A program made the translations under genes and the position numbers. The notes under the pieces were generated by a model that was not told the DNA's origin, made no database searches, and saw only the letters and a program-made list of their open reading frames with translations. A stretch of DNA of 64,000 nucleotides from Kordia sp. SMS9 (lineage in GTDB: Bacteria > Bacteroidota > Bacteroidia > Flavobacteriales > Flavobacteriaceae): assembly GCF_003352465.1 (NCBI RefSeq), contig NZ_CP031153.1, forward strand, positions 62,001 through 126,000, written 5' to 3'. Of the stretch, positions 10,643-18,809 are shown in pieces. Numbering within the stretch: the first letter of the stretch is position 1; each line of letters opens with the position of its first letter.

Positions 10643-10996
10643 TTAGAATTTAAGTCCTCCTTCTCTAGCACCTTCTGCTAATGATTTTACTCTTCCGTGG
10701 TATAAATATCCACCTCTATCAAATGCGATTGTTTCAACACCAGCTTTTAATGCTTTTTCAGCGATTGACTTCCCTACTAAGGCAGCTACTTCTGATTTTG
10801 TCCCTTGTGCTTTGATATCTTTATCTCTTGATGAAGCAGCAACAATTGTTGTACCATCTACATCATTGATAATTTGAGCATAAATTTCTTTATTACTTCT
10901 AAAAACAGATAATCTTGGTCTAGCTTCTGTACCGCCAACGATTTTACGAATTCTGTTTTTGATTCTTTGTCTTCTTTCAGTCTTTGATAATCCCAT
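10643..10996 (-). CDS. rplR: 50S ribosomal protein L18
   Basis: L18 binds 5S rRNA and anchors it in the central protuberance with L5. The 117 residues contain the basic N-terminus ([12 protein letters not shown]), the [16 protein letters not shown] segment near 27-42, and the C-terminal [20 protein letters not shown] motif. The length is usual for the family. It is 9 bp after rplF. Confidence 0.98.
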   Translation of the reverse strand: MGLSKTERRQRIKNRIRKIVGGTEARPRLSVFRSNKEIYAQIINDVDGTTIVAASSRDKDIKAQGTKSEVAALVGKSIAEKALKAGVETIAFDRGGYLYHGRVKSLAEGAREGGLKF

Positions 10997-11005
10997 AGTT
11001 AATTA

Positions 11006-11548
11006 TTAAGCTGATTTACCTGCTTTTCTTCTTAATACTTCTCCAACAAACTTAACTCCTTTTCCTTTGTAAGGTTCTGGCTTACGGAATCCACGGATTT
11101 TAGCCGCTACTTGTCCTACCAATTGTTTGTCGTATGAAGATAATTTTATAATTGGATTTTTACCTTTTTCAGATATTGTTTCAACTTTCACTTCAGAAGC
11201 TAAGTCTATAACAATATTGTGTGAAAATCCTAAAGCTAGTTCTAGTCTTTGTCCTTGGTTACTTGCTCTGTATCCAACTCCAACTAATTCTAACTCTTTT
11301 GTAAATCCTTTAGAGACACCTTCAACCATGTTGTTAAGTAATGCTCTATATAGACCGTGTTTTGCTCTATGATCTTTGCTTTCTGATGGGCGATCTAGTA
11401 TTAATTGACCTTCTTCTTGTTTTACGGTAATTCCGTCAACTTGTTGTGTCAATTCTCCTAATTTACCTTTTACGGTTACTAAGCCATCTTTTATATCTAC
11501 AGTAACTCCTGCTGGAATACTTACTGGGTTTTTACCTATTCTTGACAT
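11006..11548 (-). CDS. rplF: 50S ribosomal protein L6
   Basis: L6 sits near the sarcin-ricin loop and the factor-binding centre. The 180-residue protein has the two homologous L6 domains. The first starts MSRIGKNPVSIPAGV. The second ends with the signature QVAAKIRGFRKPEPYKGKGV near 145-164. It lies between rpsH (18 bp) and rplR (9 bp). Confidence 0.98.
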   Translation of the reverse strand: MSRIGKNPVSIPAGVTVDIKDGLVTVKGKLGELTQQVDGITVKQEEGQLILDRPSESKDHRAKHGLYRALLNNMVEGVSKGFTKELELVGVGYRASNQGQRLELALGFSHNIVIDLASEVKVETISEKGKNPIIKLSSYDKQLVGQVAAKIRGFRKPEPYKGKGVKFVGEVLRRKAGKSA

Positions 11549-11566
11549 TTCTGCTAGCTTTTTTAA

Positions 11567-11965
11567 TTAGTAAACGTAACATAAAACTTCTCCACCAACA
11601 TTTTCACGTTGCGCTTGCTTTCCTGTCATTACTCCGTGAGAAGTAGATACGATTGCAATACCCAATCCGTTTAATACTCTTGGAAGTTCATTAGCTCCAG
11701 CATACTGGCGTAAACCTGGTGTACTGATTCTTTGAATTTTCTTGATTACAGGATCTTTGGTCATCTTATCGTATTTTAATGCGATTTTGATGCTTCCTTG
11801 TACAGTTGTGTCTTCAAACTTGTAGCTTAAAATAAATCCTTGATCAAATAAGATCTTTGTGATTTCCTTTTTAAGCTTCGAAGCTGGAATCTCCACAACT
11901 CTGTGTCCCGCTCTACTGGCGTTTCTAATTCTTGTTAGATAATCCGCTATTGGATCTGTATACAT
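11567..11965 (-). CDS. rpsH: 30S ribosomal protein S8
   Basis: S8 is a primary 16S rRNA binder and, in E. coli, the translational repressor of the spc operon. From the ATG at 11965 the protein is 132 residues, the family length. It begins [16 protein letters not shown] and ends with the conserved [12 protein letters not shown] region and a short tail. The frame stays open 17 codons further up, but that stretch encodes a hairpin repeat and is not family-like. The 60 bp gap upstream holds a UUCG-capped stem-loop. Confidence 0.97.
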   Translation of the reverse strand: MYTDPIADYLTRIRNASRAGHRVVEIPASKLKKEITKILFDQGFILSYKFEDTTVQGSIKIALKYDKMTKDPVIKKIQRISTPGLRQYAGANELPRVLNGLGIAIVSTSHGVMTGKQAQRENVGGEVLCYVY

Positions 11966-11989
11966 ATGTATGAATTTGCGGTTTTGGTT

Positions 11990-12005
11990 TTCGACCGAAG
12001 TCGAA
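11990..12005 (-). repeat. UUCG-capped stem-loop (REP-like) upstream of rpsH
   Basis: On the minus strand TTCGAC-TTCG-GTCGAA forms a perfect stem with a C(UUCG)G tetraloop, 25 bp before the rpsH ATG. The flanks (GGTT and AACC) could extend it. Sequences of this kind are scattered between genes in many Flavobacteriia, so this may be a REP-like insertion or a regulatory hairpin. Confidence 0.6.
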
Positions 12006-12025
12006 CCTGAAACCAATTTATAATT

Positions 12026-12295
12026 TTACCAACTTGCTTTTTTAACGCCTGGAATTAATCCTTTGTTTGCCATTTCTCTGAACATTACACGAGAAATTCC
12101 AAACTGACGCATATACCCTTTTGGTCTTCCTGTAAGTTTGCAACGATTGTGCATACGAACTGGAGAAGCATTTTTTGGCAACTTTTGTAATGCTTCGTAA
12201 TCTCCAGCTTCTTTCAAAGCTTTTCTTTTCTCAGCATATTTAGCAACCGTTTTAGCTCTTTTCACCTCACGGGCTTTCATTGATTCTTTAGCCAT
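12026..12295 (-). CDS. rpsN: 30S ribosomal protein S14
   Basis: S14 helps assemble the 30S head. The 89-residue protein has the basic N-terminus ([17 protein letters not shown]) and the [19 protein letters not shown] signature near 52-70. The CxxC zinc pairs of the zinc-binding form are absent, so this is the zinc-independent type, common in this phylum at this length. It is 2 bp after rplE. Confidence 0.97.
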   Translation of the reverse strand: MAKESMKAREVKRAKTVAKYAEKRKALKEAGDYEALQKLPKNASPVRMHNRCKLTGRPKGYMRQFGISRVMFREMANKGLIPGVKKASW

Positions 12296-12297
12296 AA

Positions 12298-12849
12298 TTA
12301 GTTCTTTTTAAAAGGTAAACCTAATTGTGTTAATAATGATTTCGCTTCTTTATCTGTCGATGCAGAAGTTACAAATGTAATATCCATTCCAGCAATTCTA
12401 TTCACTTTGTCGATATTTATTTCTGGGAAGATAATTTGCTCAGTAACTCCTAAGTTGTAATTACCTCTTCCGTCAAAACCATTTGCTTTGATTCCATTAA
12501 AATCTCTTACACGTGGTAAGGCTGAAGTAACCAATCGATCAAGGAACTCATACATTTTCTCTCCTCTTAGCGTAACCTTTGCCCCAATTGGCATTCCTTT
12601 ACGCAATTTGAAAGTTGCAACATCCTTTTTAGATATGGTAGCAATTGCTTTTTGTCCTGTAATTCTCCCAAACTCTTCGATAGCGTGGTCAATTAACTTT
12701 TTGTCAGCTACGGCACCACCAACTCCTCTACTTAAAACTATTTTTTCAAGTTTTGGAACCTGCATTACGTTTGCATAACTGAACTCTTCTGTAAGAGCTT
12801 GGATTACTCTCTCCTTATACTCTTTCTTTAATCTTGGAACATACCCCAT
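12298..12849 (-). CDS. rplE: 50S ribosomal protein L5
   Basis: L5 binds 5S rRNA and contacts the P-site tRNA and S13. The 183 residues carry the [18 protein letters not shown] segment near 27-44, [19 protein letters not shown], and the C-terminal [24 protein letters not shown] motif. It has a 2 bp gap on both sides, consistent with coupled translation within the spc block. Confidence 0.98.
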   Translation of the reverse strand: MGYVPRLKKEYKERVIQALTEEFSYANVMQVPKLEKIVLSRGVGGAVADKKLIDHAIEEFGRITGQKAIATISKKDVATFKLRKGMPIGAKVTLRGEKMYEFLDRLVTSALPRVRDFNGIKANGFDGRGNYNLGVTEQIIFPEINIDKVNRIAGMDITFVTSASTDKEAKSLLTQLGLPFKKN

Positions 12850-12851
12850 AA

Positions 12852-13178
12852 CTATAGTACTTCATTAGATTTTTTGGAAAACCTTACTTTCTTATCTCCT
12901 TCCATTCTGTAACCAACTCTTGTTGCTTCTCCTTTTGAAGTCATCAACGATAAGTTTGATATATGGATTGGAGCTTCTTTCTCTACAATTCCACCTTGAG
13001 GATTTTGAGCACTTGGCTTGGTGTGTTTCTTAACGATATTTACACCTTCCACAATTGCTTTGTTATCTTCACGTAGAACTTTTAATACTTTACCAGTTAC
13101 TGGATTATCGGCAGTACCTTTATTAGCACCAGCAATAACTTTCACTGTATCTCCTGTTTTTATCTTTAGTTTTGTCAT
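12852..13178 (-). CDS. rplX: 50S ribosomal protein L24
   Basis: L24 initiates 50S assembly and lies near the peptide exit. The 108-residue protein begins with a KOW motif, [18 protein letters not shown]. It continues with [19 protein letters not shown] and the [20 protein letters not shown] segment typical of bacterial L24. It lies between rplN (12 bp) and rplE (2 bp). Confidence 0.97.
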   Translation of the reverse strand: MTKLKIKTGDTVKVIAGANKGTADNPVTGKVLKVLREDNKAIVEGVNIVKKHTKPSAQNPQGGIVEKEAPIHISNLSLMTSKGEATRVGYRMEGDKKVRFSKKSNEVL

Positions 13179-13190
13179 CTTAAACTTGTC

Positions 13191-13559
13191 TTAAAGCACC
13201 TCAGGCGCTAATGATACAATTTTCATGAATTGCTTATCACGAAGTTCTCTAGCTACAGGTCCAAAAACACGTGTTCCTCTCATTTCCCCAGTTGGGTTTA
13301 ATAAAACACACGCATTATCGTCGAATCTGATGTAAGATCCATCTGGCCTTCTTACTTCTTTTTTAGTACGAACAACAACTGCTGTAGAAACTTGTCCTTT
13401 TTTCACACTTCCATTTGGAGTTGCGTCCTTTACAGTGACAACAATTTTATCTCCTACAGAAGCGTAACGTCTTTTCGTTCCTCCTAAAACACGGATCGTT
13501 AAAACTTCTTTAGCTCCCGTATTGTCTGCGACTTTTAATCTTGATTCTTGTTGTACCAT
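13191..13559 (-). CDS. rplN: 50S ribosomal protein L14
   Basis: L14 lies at the subunit interface and contacts 16S helix 14. The 122 residues show the start [18 protein letters not shown], the signature around [20 protein letters not shown] near 68-87, and the C-terminal [13 protein letters not shown]. All are standard and the length is exact for the family. It is 2 bp after rpsQ. Confidence 0.98.
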   Translation of the reverse strand: MVQQESRLKVADNTGAKEVLTIRVLGGTKRRYASVGDKIVVTVKDATPNGSVKKGQVSTAVVVRTKKEVRRPDGSYIRFDDNACVLLNPTGEMRGTRVFGPVARELRDKQFMKIVSLAPEVL

Positions 13560-13561
13560 AA

Positions 13562-13819
13562 TTATTTAGCTCTTTCAATGATTTCAACTAATCTCCAACA
13601 TTTGGTTTTACTTAATGGACGTGTTTCCATTATTTTAACTGTATCTCCAATATTGCAATCGTTCTTTTCGTCGTGCGCAACATATTTTTTTGTTTTTAAC
13701 ACGAACTTACCGTACATCGGGTGCTTCACTCGTTTTACTTCAGAAACCACAATTGATTTCGTCATTTTATTACTGGTAACGACACCTATACGCTCTTTTC
13801 TTAAATTTCTTTTTTCCAT
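13562..13819 (-). CDS. rpsQ: 30S ribosomal protein S17
   Basis: S17 is an OB-fold protein that binds 16S helices 7 and 11. The 85 residues contain the usual basic N-terminus with [14 protein letters not shown], the [19 protein letters not shown] segment, and [21 protein letters not shown] at the end, the family signature. It lies between rpmC (18 bp) and rplN (2 bp). Confidence 0.98.
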   Translation of the reverse strand: MEKRNLRKERIGVVTSNKMTKSIVVSEVKRVKHPMYGKFVLKTKKYVAHDEKNDCNIGDTVKIMETRPLSKTKCWRLVEIIERAK

Positions 13820-13837
13820 CTGTCAGTAGAATTCAAT

Positions 13838-14029
13838 TTATTGTAATTCTCTTTTAGTTAGTTCAGTAGCTACTTTCGCAACCGTTCTTCTTACTGAACG
13901 CAACTGAATTGGATTATCTAAAGGAGAGATAGCATGTGCTACTTTTAAGTCTGAGTAGTTCTTTTTTAACTCCTTTAGTTTTTCTTGTAACTCAGCTACA
14001 GATAATTCTTTAATCTCTGATTGTTTCAT
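13838..14029 (-). CDS. rpmC: 50S ribosomal protein L29
   Basis: L29 sits at the peptide exit tunnel and is part of the docking site for SRP and trigger factor. It has 63 residues in two long helices, beginning MKQSEIKELSVAELQEKL. The family signature, around NPIQLRSVRRTVAKV, lies in the second half. It is 12 bp after rplP. Confidence 0.96.
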   Translation of the reverse strand: MKQSEIKELSVAELQEKLKELKKNYSDLKVAHAISPLDNPIQLRSVRRTVAKVATELTKRELQ

Positions 14030-14041
14030 TCTTCCTAAAAA

Positions 14042-14461
14042 TTAAGCTTCGTAATCGCGAGCTACAATAAACTTCGTTTTAACTGGTAATTTTTGTGCTG
14101 CAAGACGCAATGCCTCTTTAGCAACATCCATTGGCACTCCACCAACTTCAAAAATAATTCTACCAGGTTTTACAACAGCTGCCCAGTATTCTGGAGCACC
14201 TTTACCTTTACCCATACGTACTTCAAGTGGCTTTTTTGTAATTGGCTTGTCTGGGAAAATCTTGATCCATAATTGACCTTCTCTTTTCATGTATCGAGTT
14301 GCCGCAACACGTGCTGCTTCGATTTGACGAGATGTCAAGAAATTTGAATCTAATGATTTGATACCAAACATACCGTTAGAAAGTAAGTATCCTCTTCCGG
14401 AGTTTCCTTTCATACGCCCTTTCTGTACTTTACGATATTTTGTTCTTTTTGGCTGTAACAT
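14042..14461 (-). CDS. rplP: 50S ribosomal protein L16
   Basis: L16 lies near the A site and the peptidyl-transferase centre. The 139-residue protein begins [19 protein letters not shown] and includes [20 protein letters not shown] near 73-92. [18 protein letters not shown], which follows, is the family signature. The length is normal. It lies between rpsC (19 bp) and rpmC (12 bp). Confidence 0.98.
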   Translation of the reverse strand: MLQPKRTKYRKVQKGRMKGNSGRGYLLSNGMFGIKSLDSNFLTSRQIEAARVAATRYMKREGQLWIKIFPDKPITKKPLEVRMGKGKGAPEYWAAVVKPGRIIFEVGGVPMDVAKEALRLAAQKLPVKTKFIVARDYEA

Positions 14462-14480
14462 TTTCTTTTACTTTAAAAAA

Positions 14481-15200
14481 TTACTTTCTACGACGAGATT
14501 TTCCTTTTCCTGCTGAATTACCACCTTTTCCAGACTGCTTTTTAGACATTCCTACAAGTGGAGATAATTCTCTCTTTCCATAAACCTCACCTTTCATTAC
14601 CCATACTTTCACTCCTAATCTACCGTAAGTAGTATGAGCTTCATGTAAAGCGTAATCGATATCTGCTCTGAAAGTTGATAAAGGAATACGACCATCTTTG
14701 TATGATTCTGAACGTGCCATTTCCGCACCATTCAAACGACCAGAGATTTGAATCTTGATTCCTTCAGCATTCATACGCATTGCAGCCGCAATGGCCATTT
14801 TAATAGCTCTTCTGTATGAAATTCTGTTTTCAATTTGACGTGCAACACTCGCTGCGATCAAATTAGCATCAAGTTCAGGTCTCTTAATTTCAAAGATATT
14901 GATCTGTACTTCTTTACCTGTAATTTTCTTAAGCTCTTCTTTTAACTTGTCTACCTCTTGACCGCCTTTACCAATGATGATACCTGGACGCGCCGTAGTG
15001 ATAGTAACGGTTACAAGTTTAAGCGTACGCTCAATAATTACTCTAGAAACACTAGCTTTAGATAAACGAGCATGGATATACTTTCTGATTTTATCGTCCT
15101 CAGCAAGTTTATCTCCGTAGTCATTACCTCCGTACCAGTTAGATTCCCATCCTCTGATAATACCAAGGCGATTTCCGATTGGATTTGTCTTTTGTCCCAT
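14481..15200 (-). CDS. rpsC: 30S ribosomal protein S3
   Basis: S3 forms the mRNA entry site together with S4 and S5. The 239 residues start [21 protein letters not shown]-type RNA-binding domain follows, with the [17 protein letters not shown] loop near 72-88. The C-terminal S3 domain contains [14 protein letters not shown] near 152-165. A Ser/Gly/Lys-rich tail ends in Arg-Arg-Arg-Lys. It is 10 bp after rplV. Confidence 0.98.
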   Translation of the reverse strand: MGQKTNPIGNRLGIIRGWESNWYGGNDYGDKLAEDDKIRKYIHARLSKASVSRVIIERTLKLVTVTITTARPGIIIGKGGQEVDKLKEELKKITGKEVQINIFEIKRPELDANLIAASVARQIENRISYRRAIKMAIAAAMRMNAEGIKIQISGRLNGAEMARSESYKDGRIPLSTFRADIDYALHEAHTTYGRLGVKVWVMKGEVYGKRELSPLVGMSKKQSGKGGNSAGKGKSRRRK

Positions 15201-15210
15201 ACTTCCTATC

Positions 15211-15618
15211 TTAACTTTGTGTATTGTTATTAGCTCCTAACACCAATGTAACATGGTTGGAACGTTTTCTGATTCTGTGTGCACGACCTTGTGGTGCTGG
15301 ACGCAGTCTTTTCAACATACTTCCTCCATCCACGCGGATCTCCTTTACAAATAATTCAGCATCTTCAATGCTTGCATCTTCGTTTTTAGCTTGCCAATTT
15401 GCAATAGCAGATAATAACAATTTCTCTAAACGACGAGAAGCTTCTTTTTGACTGAATCTTAATATATGAAGCGCTTTTTCTACTTTTTCACCTCTTACTA
15501 AATCCGCTACTAAGCGCATTTTTCTTGGCGAAGTAGGGCAGTTATTCAACTTTGCAAAAGCTATGTTTTTCTTAGCTTCTTTGATTTGCTCTGCTCTTTC
15601 TTTTTTACGAACTCCCAT
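15211..15618 (-). CDS. rplV: 50S ribosomal protein L22
   Basis: L22 lines the exit tunnel; its beta-hairpin forms the constriction with L4. The 135-residue protein has the [20 protein letters not shown] start of the conserved core near 25-44. The hairpin region shows the family sequence [20 protein letters not shown] near 102-121. It lies between rpsS (9 bp) and rpsC (10 bp). Confidence 0.98.
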   Translation of the reverse strand: MGVRKKERAEQIKEAKKNIAFAKLNNCPTSPRKMRLVADLVRGEKVEKALHILRFSQKEASRRLEKLLLSAIANWQAKNEDASIEDAELFVKEIRVDGGSMLKRLRPAPQGRAHRIRKRSNHVTLVLGANNNTQS

Positions 15619-15627
15619 AGCTTCTTA

Positions 15628-15906
15628 TTATTTTTTTCCTTTATTTTTTGCACCAGCGTGACCTCTAAATGATCTTGTTGGTGAAAATTCTCCTAACTTA
15701 TGTCCTACCATGTTTTCTGTAACATATACAGGAACAAACTGACGACCGTTATGAACAGCGATAGTCTGACCAACGAAATCTGGAGTAATCATAGACGCTC
15801 TTGACCAAGTTTTGATCACAGCTTTCTTTCCTGACTCAATATTTTGTTGAACTTTTTTATCTAAACTATAGTGAACGTAAGGTCCTTTTTTTAATGATCT
15901 TGCCAT
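15628..15906 (-). CDS. rpsS: 30S ribosomal protein S19
   Basis: S19 forms a complex with S13 in the 30S head near the A-site finger. The 92 residues begin [19 protein letters not shown] and include [21 protein letters not shown] near 35-55. [20 protein letters not shown] near 67-86 is the signature. It is 3 bp after rplB. Confidence 0.98.
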   Translation of the reverse strand: MARSLKKGPYVHYSLDKKVQQNIESGKKAVIKTWSRASMITPDFVGQTIAVHNGRQFVPVYVTENMVGHKLGEFSPTRSFRGHAGAKNKGKK

Positions 15907-15909
15907 GTC

Positions 15910-16734
15910 TTATTTCTTTCTACGTTCTATAATATATTTATTACTCGCTTTCGTTTTAGACCTTGTACGGTATCCTTTAGCTGGTATTCCGTTTCTAGAT
16001 CTTGGGTGACCTCCAGAAGATTTACCTTCTCCACCACCCATTGGGTGATCGACAGGGTTCATTACTACTGGTCTTGTTCTTGGTCTTCTACCTAACCATC
16101 TACCTCTACCTGCTTTACCAGATACTAGTAATTGGTGGTCAGAGTTAGAAATGGCTCCGATTGTCGCTAAACAATTTGCCATAACCATTCTTGTTTCACC
16201 AGAAGGCAATTTGATCGTAGCGTATTTTCCATCACGTGCCATTAATTGCGCAAATGCACCTGCACTTCGAGCCATTACAGCTCCTTGTCCTGGGCGCAAT
16301 TCTACACAAGAAATAATGGTTCCTAATGGAATGTTACTTAAAGGCATGGAGTTTCCGATTTCTGGAGCAACTTTTTCTCCTGAAATTACGGTTTGACCTA
16401 CTTTTAATCCGTTTTGAGCGATGATGTAACGCTTTTCCCCATCCGTGTATTGAACTAATGCGATAAAAGCAGTTCTGTTTGGATCATACTCAATAGTTTT
16501 CACTTCCGCAGAAACATCTTTACGATCTCTTTTGAAATCAATAATACGGTATCTTTTCTTATGACCACCTCCGATGTAACGCATGGTCATTTTACCTTGA
16601 TTGTTTCTACCACCAGATCTCTTTTTCGGTGCGAGCAAGCTCTTTTCCGGCTTATCAGTAGTGATGGCATCGAATCCATTGACTACTCTAAAACGCTGAG
16701 CTGGTGTAATTGGTTTTAATTTTCTTACTGACAT
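15910..16734 (-). CDS. rplB: 50S ribosomal protein L2
   Basis: L2 is a primary 23S rRNA binder needed for peptidyl transferase activity and subunit joining. The 274 residues include [20 protein letters not shown] near 42-61, the central SH3-like beta-barrel, and the C-terminal segment [17 protein letters not shown] near 227-243. That segment holds the conserved His implicated near the catalytic centre. It lies between rplW (13 bp) and rpsS (3 bp). Confidence 0.98.
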   Translation of the reverse strand: MSVRKLKPITPAQRFRVVNGFDAITTDKPEKSLLAPKKRSGGRNNQGKMTMRYIGGGHKKRYRIIDFKRDRKDVSAEVKTIEYDPNRTAFIALVQYTDGEKRYIIAQNGLKVGQTVISGEKVAPEIGNSMPLSNIPLGTIISCVELRPGQGAVMARSAGAFAQLMARDGKYATIKLPSGETRMVMANCLATIGAISNSDHQLLVSGKAGRGRWLGRRPRTRPVVMNPVDHPMGGGEGKSSGGHPRSRNGIPAKGYRTRSKTKASNKYIIERRKK

Positions 16735-16747
16735 TTTTTGTCTTTAC

Positions 16748-17038
16748 TTATATATTGCTATAAAAATCAATAATATCTCCTTCCGCTACATCAACGATTG
16801 CTTTTTTCGTAGCATTCGTTTTCCCATGCTGGATTCCAGTTTTGGTGTAACGTACTTTTCTATCTGGTCCGTAATTCATAGTACGAACTTTCTCTACAGA
16901 AACCCCATAAGTAGCCTCTATAGCTTTCTTAATCTCAACTTTGTTAGCTTTTACATTCACTAAGAAAGTATATCGATTATTTAATTCACTATCAGCGGTA
17001 GCTTTTTCAGTTACAACTGGTTTAATTAAGATGCTCAT
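16748..17038 (-). CDS. rplW: 50S ribosomal protein L23
   Basis: L23 lies at the tunnel exit and is the docking point for trigger factor and SRP. The 96-residue protein starts MSILIKPVVTEKATADSE and contains VKANKVEIKKAIEATYGVSV near 28-47, matching the family. It is 8 bp after rplD and 13 bp before rplB. Confidence 0.97.
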   Translation of the reverse strand: MSILIKPVVTEKATADSELNNRYTFLVNVKANKVEIKKAIEATYGVSVEKVRTMNYGPDRKVRYTKTGIQHGKTNATKKAIVDVAEGDIIDFYSNI

Positions 17039-17046
17039 TTGGTTTC

Positions 17047-17676
17047 TTATTTACTTAAGTTTGATTCAATTCCCTCTAATGCACCTTCACAAAGCACTAT
17101 TCGATTTGCGTTAACAATTTTGTAAGTGCTTAATTCTGAACTAGTTAACACCTCTGAGGTTTTCAAATTACGTGACGACAAATATACATTATTATTTGAA
17201 TCACCCAACACAAATAGCGATTTTTTACTATCTAACCCTAAAGCTTTCAATACATTGATGAAATTTTTAGTCTTAGGAGCGTCAAAATTAAAGTCTTCAA
17301 GAACGATAATTGACTCGCTTTTTGCCTTTAATGTAAGTGCTGATTTTCTAGCCAACTTCTTTACATTTTTGTTCAATTTTTGAGAATAGCTTCTTGGTCT
17401 TGGACCGAAAACTCTACCTCCACCTTTGAACAAAGGGTTTTTAATACTACCAGCACGTGCCGTACCTGTACCTTTTTGTTTCTTGATCTTACGTGTACTA
17501 CCTACGATTTCTGCTCTTTCTTTAGCCTTGTGCGTTCCTTGTCTTTGATTTGCAAGATATTGCTTGACATCTAAGTAAACTGCATGATCGTTAGGCTCAA
17601 TAGCGAAAACAGCATCAGAAAGGTTTGCCTTTCTACCTGTTTCTTTTCCGTTTATATCTAAAACTGCTACTTCCAT
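17047..17676 (-). CDS. rplD: 50S ribosomal protein L4
   Basis: L4 lines the exit tunnel with L22; in E. coli it also represses its own operon through the S10 leader. The 209-residue protein has the family segments QGTHKAKERAEIVGSTRKI near 45-63 and KGTGTARAGSIKNPLFKGGG near 69-88, the tunnel loop, then GPRPRSYSQKLNKKV-like sequence. Its ATG overlaps the rplC stop by one base (TAATG), which suggests coupled translation. Confidence 0.97.
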   Translation of the reverse strand: MEVAVLDINGKETGRKANLSDAVFAIEPNDHAVYLDVKQYLANQRQGTHKAKERAEIVGSTRKIKKQKGTGTARAGSIKNPLFKGGGRVFGPRPRSYSQKLNKNVKKLARKSALTLKAKSESIIVLEDFNFDAPKTKNFINVLKALGLDSKKSLFVLGDSNNNVYLSSRNLKTSEVLTSSELSTYKIVNANRIVLCEGALEGIESNLSK

Positions 17677-18293
17677 TACTTCTGAACGATTACATAAGAA
17701 TTTTTATGTCCAGGAACACATCCTTTGACAACTAGTAAGTTCTTCTCAGGAACAACTTTTAAAACTCTTAAATTTTGAACTTTCACTTTATCTCCACCCA
17801 TTCTTCCTGCCATCTTCATTCCTTTGAAGACACGTGCAGGATACGATGCAGCACCAATAGATCCTGGCGCTCTCAAACGGTTATGTTGTCCGTGTGTTGC
17901 TTGTCCAACACCAGCGAAACCGTGACGTTTTACAACACCTTGAAAACCTTTACCTTTTGATGTTCCAGCAATATCAACGAATTCACCTTCTTCAAAGTGC
18001 TCTACCGTGATACTGTCTCCTAAATTATACTCTTTTTCAAATCCTTGGAATTCAACAACTTTGTATTTAGGCGAAGTACCTGCTTTTTTAAAGTGACCAT
18101 TAGCCGCTTTTGAAGCACGTTTTTCTGCCTTGTCATCGAAACCAAGTTGAAGAGCTTCATACCCGTCAACCTCATTGGTTCTGACTTGGGTAACAACGCA
18201 TGGTCCAGCTTCGATCACGGTACATGGAATGTTTTTTCCATTCTCGTCAAAGATGCTTGTCATGCCGATTTTTTTTCCGATTAACCCAGACAT
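17676..18293 (-). CDS. rplC: 50S ribosomal protein L3
   Basis: L3 is an assembly-initiating 50S protein that reaches the peptidyl-transferase centre. The 205 residues start [41 protein letters not shown] lies near 118-138, and [23 protein letters not shown] is the signature with the Gln commonly methylated nearby. Unlike its neighbours it is preceded by a 200 bp spacer holding hairpins. Confidence 0.98.
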   Translation of the reverse strand: MSGLIGKKIGMTSIFDENGKNIPCTVIEAGPCVVTQVRTNEVDGYEALQLGFDDKAEKRASKAANGHFKKAGTSPKYKVVEFQGFEKEYNLGDSITVEHFEEGEFVDIAGTSKGKGFQGVVKRHGFAGVGQATHGQHNRLRAPGSIGAASYPARVFKGMKMAGRMGGDKVKVQNLRVLKVVPEKNLLVVKGCVPGHKNSYVIVQK

Positions 18294-18326
18294 TTTGATT
18301 TTAGATTGTGGATTTTAGATTTTCTG

Positions 18327-18346
18327 AATTTGGCAACTCCCAAATT
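18327..18346 (-). promoter_or_regulatory. Hairpin in the rplC leader
   Basis: AATTTGG and CCAAATT form a perfect 7-bp inverted repeat with a six-base loop, 34-53 bp before the rplC ATG. It is the second stem-loop in this spacer and could take part in leader control. No protein-binding site can be recognised by eye. Confidence 0.4.
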
Positions 18347-18382
18347 TGCAATCTTTTATCCGTTATTAATTAATTTACTTAT

Positions 18383-18463
18383 TTAAAAAAATTCAGGGCG
18401 AAAATACCTTTCAACCCTGAATTGTATTTTTACCGTTTTTCCTTTGCTCGCAGCTCCGGACAT
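18383..18463 (-). CDS. Possible 26-residue leader ORF between rpsJ and rplC
   Basis: On the minus strand an ATG at 18463, preceded by an A-rich tract, opens a 26-codon frame ending in TAA at 18383. It encodes a basic peptide starting MSGAASKGK and ending in Phe-Phe. The frame passes through the whole terminator-like stem at 18390-18423, so translating ribosomes would melt that hairpin. This is the geometry of an attenuator with a leader peptide, but there is no run of one amino acid. A chance ORF remains quite possible. Confidence 0.3.
   Translation of the reverse strand: MSGAASKGKTVKIQFRVERYFRPEFF
18390..18423 (-). terminator. Terminator-like hairpin between rpsJ and rplC
   Basis: AATTCAGGG and CCCTGAATT are perfect 9-bp arms around a 16-base loop. 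On the minus strand the stem is followed at once by a run of T. It would separate str-rpsJ transcription from the rest of the S10 block unless read through. Confidence 0.7.
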
Positions 18464-18493
18464 TTTATTTTCGCTAAGCGAAAAGTGTTTTTA

Positions 18494-18799
18494 TCACACC
18501 TTGATCTCTACTTCAACACCACTTGGCAATTCAAGCTTCATAAGTGCATCAATTGTCTTTGAAGAAGAACTATAGATATCTAATAGTCTTTTGTAAGAAC
18601 TTAATTGAAATTGCTCTCTTGATTTCTTGTTTACGTGTGGAGAACGCAATACAGTAAAGATTTTCTTGTGCGTTGGTAATGGAATTGGCCCTGTTACCAC
18701 AGCTCCAGTAGTTTTTACTGTTTTTACGATTTTTTCAGCTGACTTATCAACTAAGTTATGATCGTATGATTTTAATTTTATTCTAATTTTTTGACTCAT
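18494..18799 (-). CDS. rpsJ: 30S ribosomal protein S10
   Basis: S10 is a 30S head protein and also the NusE factor in transcription antitermination. The 101 residues start [20 protein letters not shown] and contain [20 protein letters not shown] near 30-49 and [19 protein letters not shown], all typical. It lies 10 bp after fusA, so the str and S10 blocks are joined here. Confidence 0.97.
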   Translation of the reverse strand: MSQKIRIKLKSYDHNLVDKSAEKIVKTVKTTGAVVTGPIPLPTHKKIFTVLRSPHVNKKSREQFQLSSYKRLLDIYSSSSKTIDALMKLELPSGVEVEIKV

Positions 18800-18809
18800 T
18801 TTCTTAGTT

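Noticed and set aside
11966..12016. N-terminal extension of rpsH by 17 codons
   Set aside because: The extra codons translate a hairpin repeat, and S8 starts at [16 protein letters not shown].
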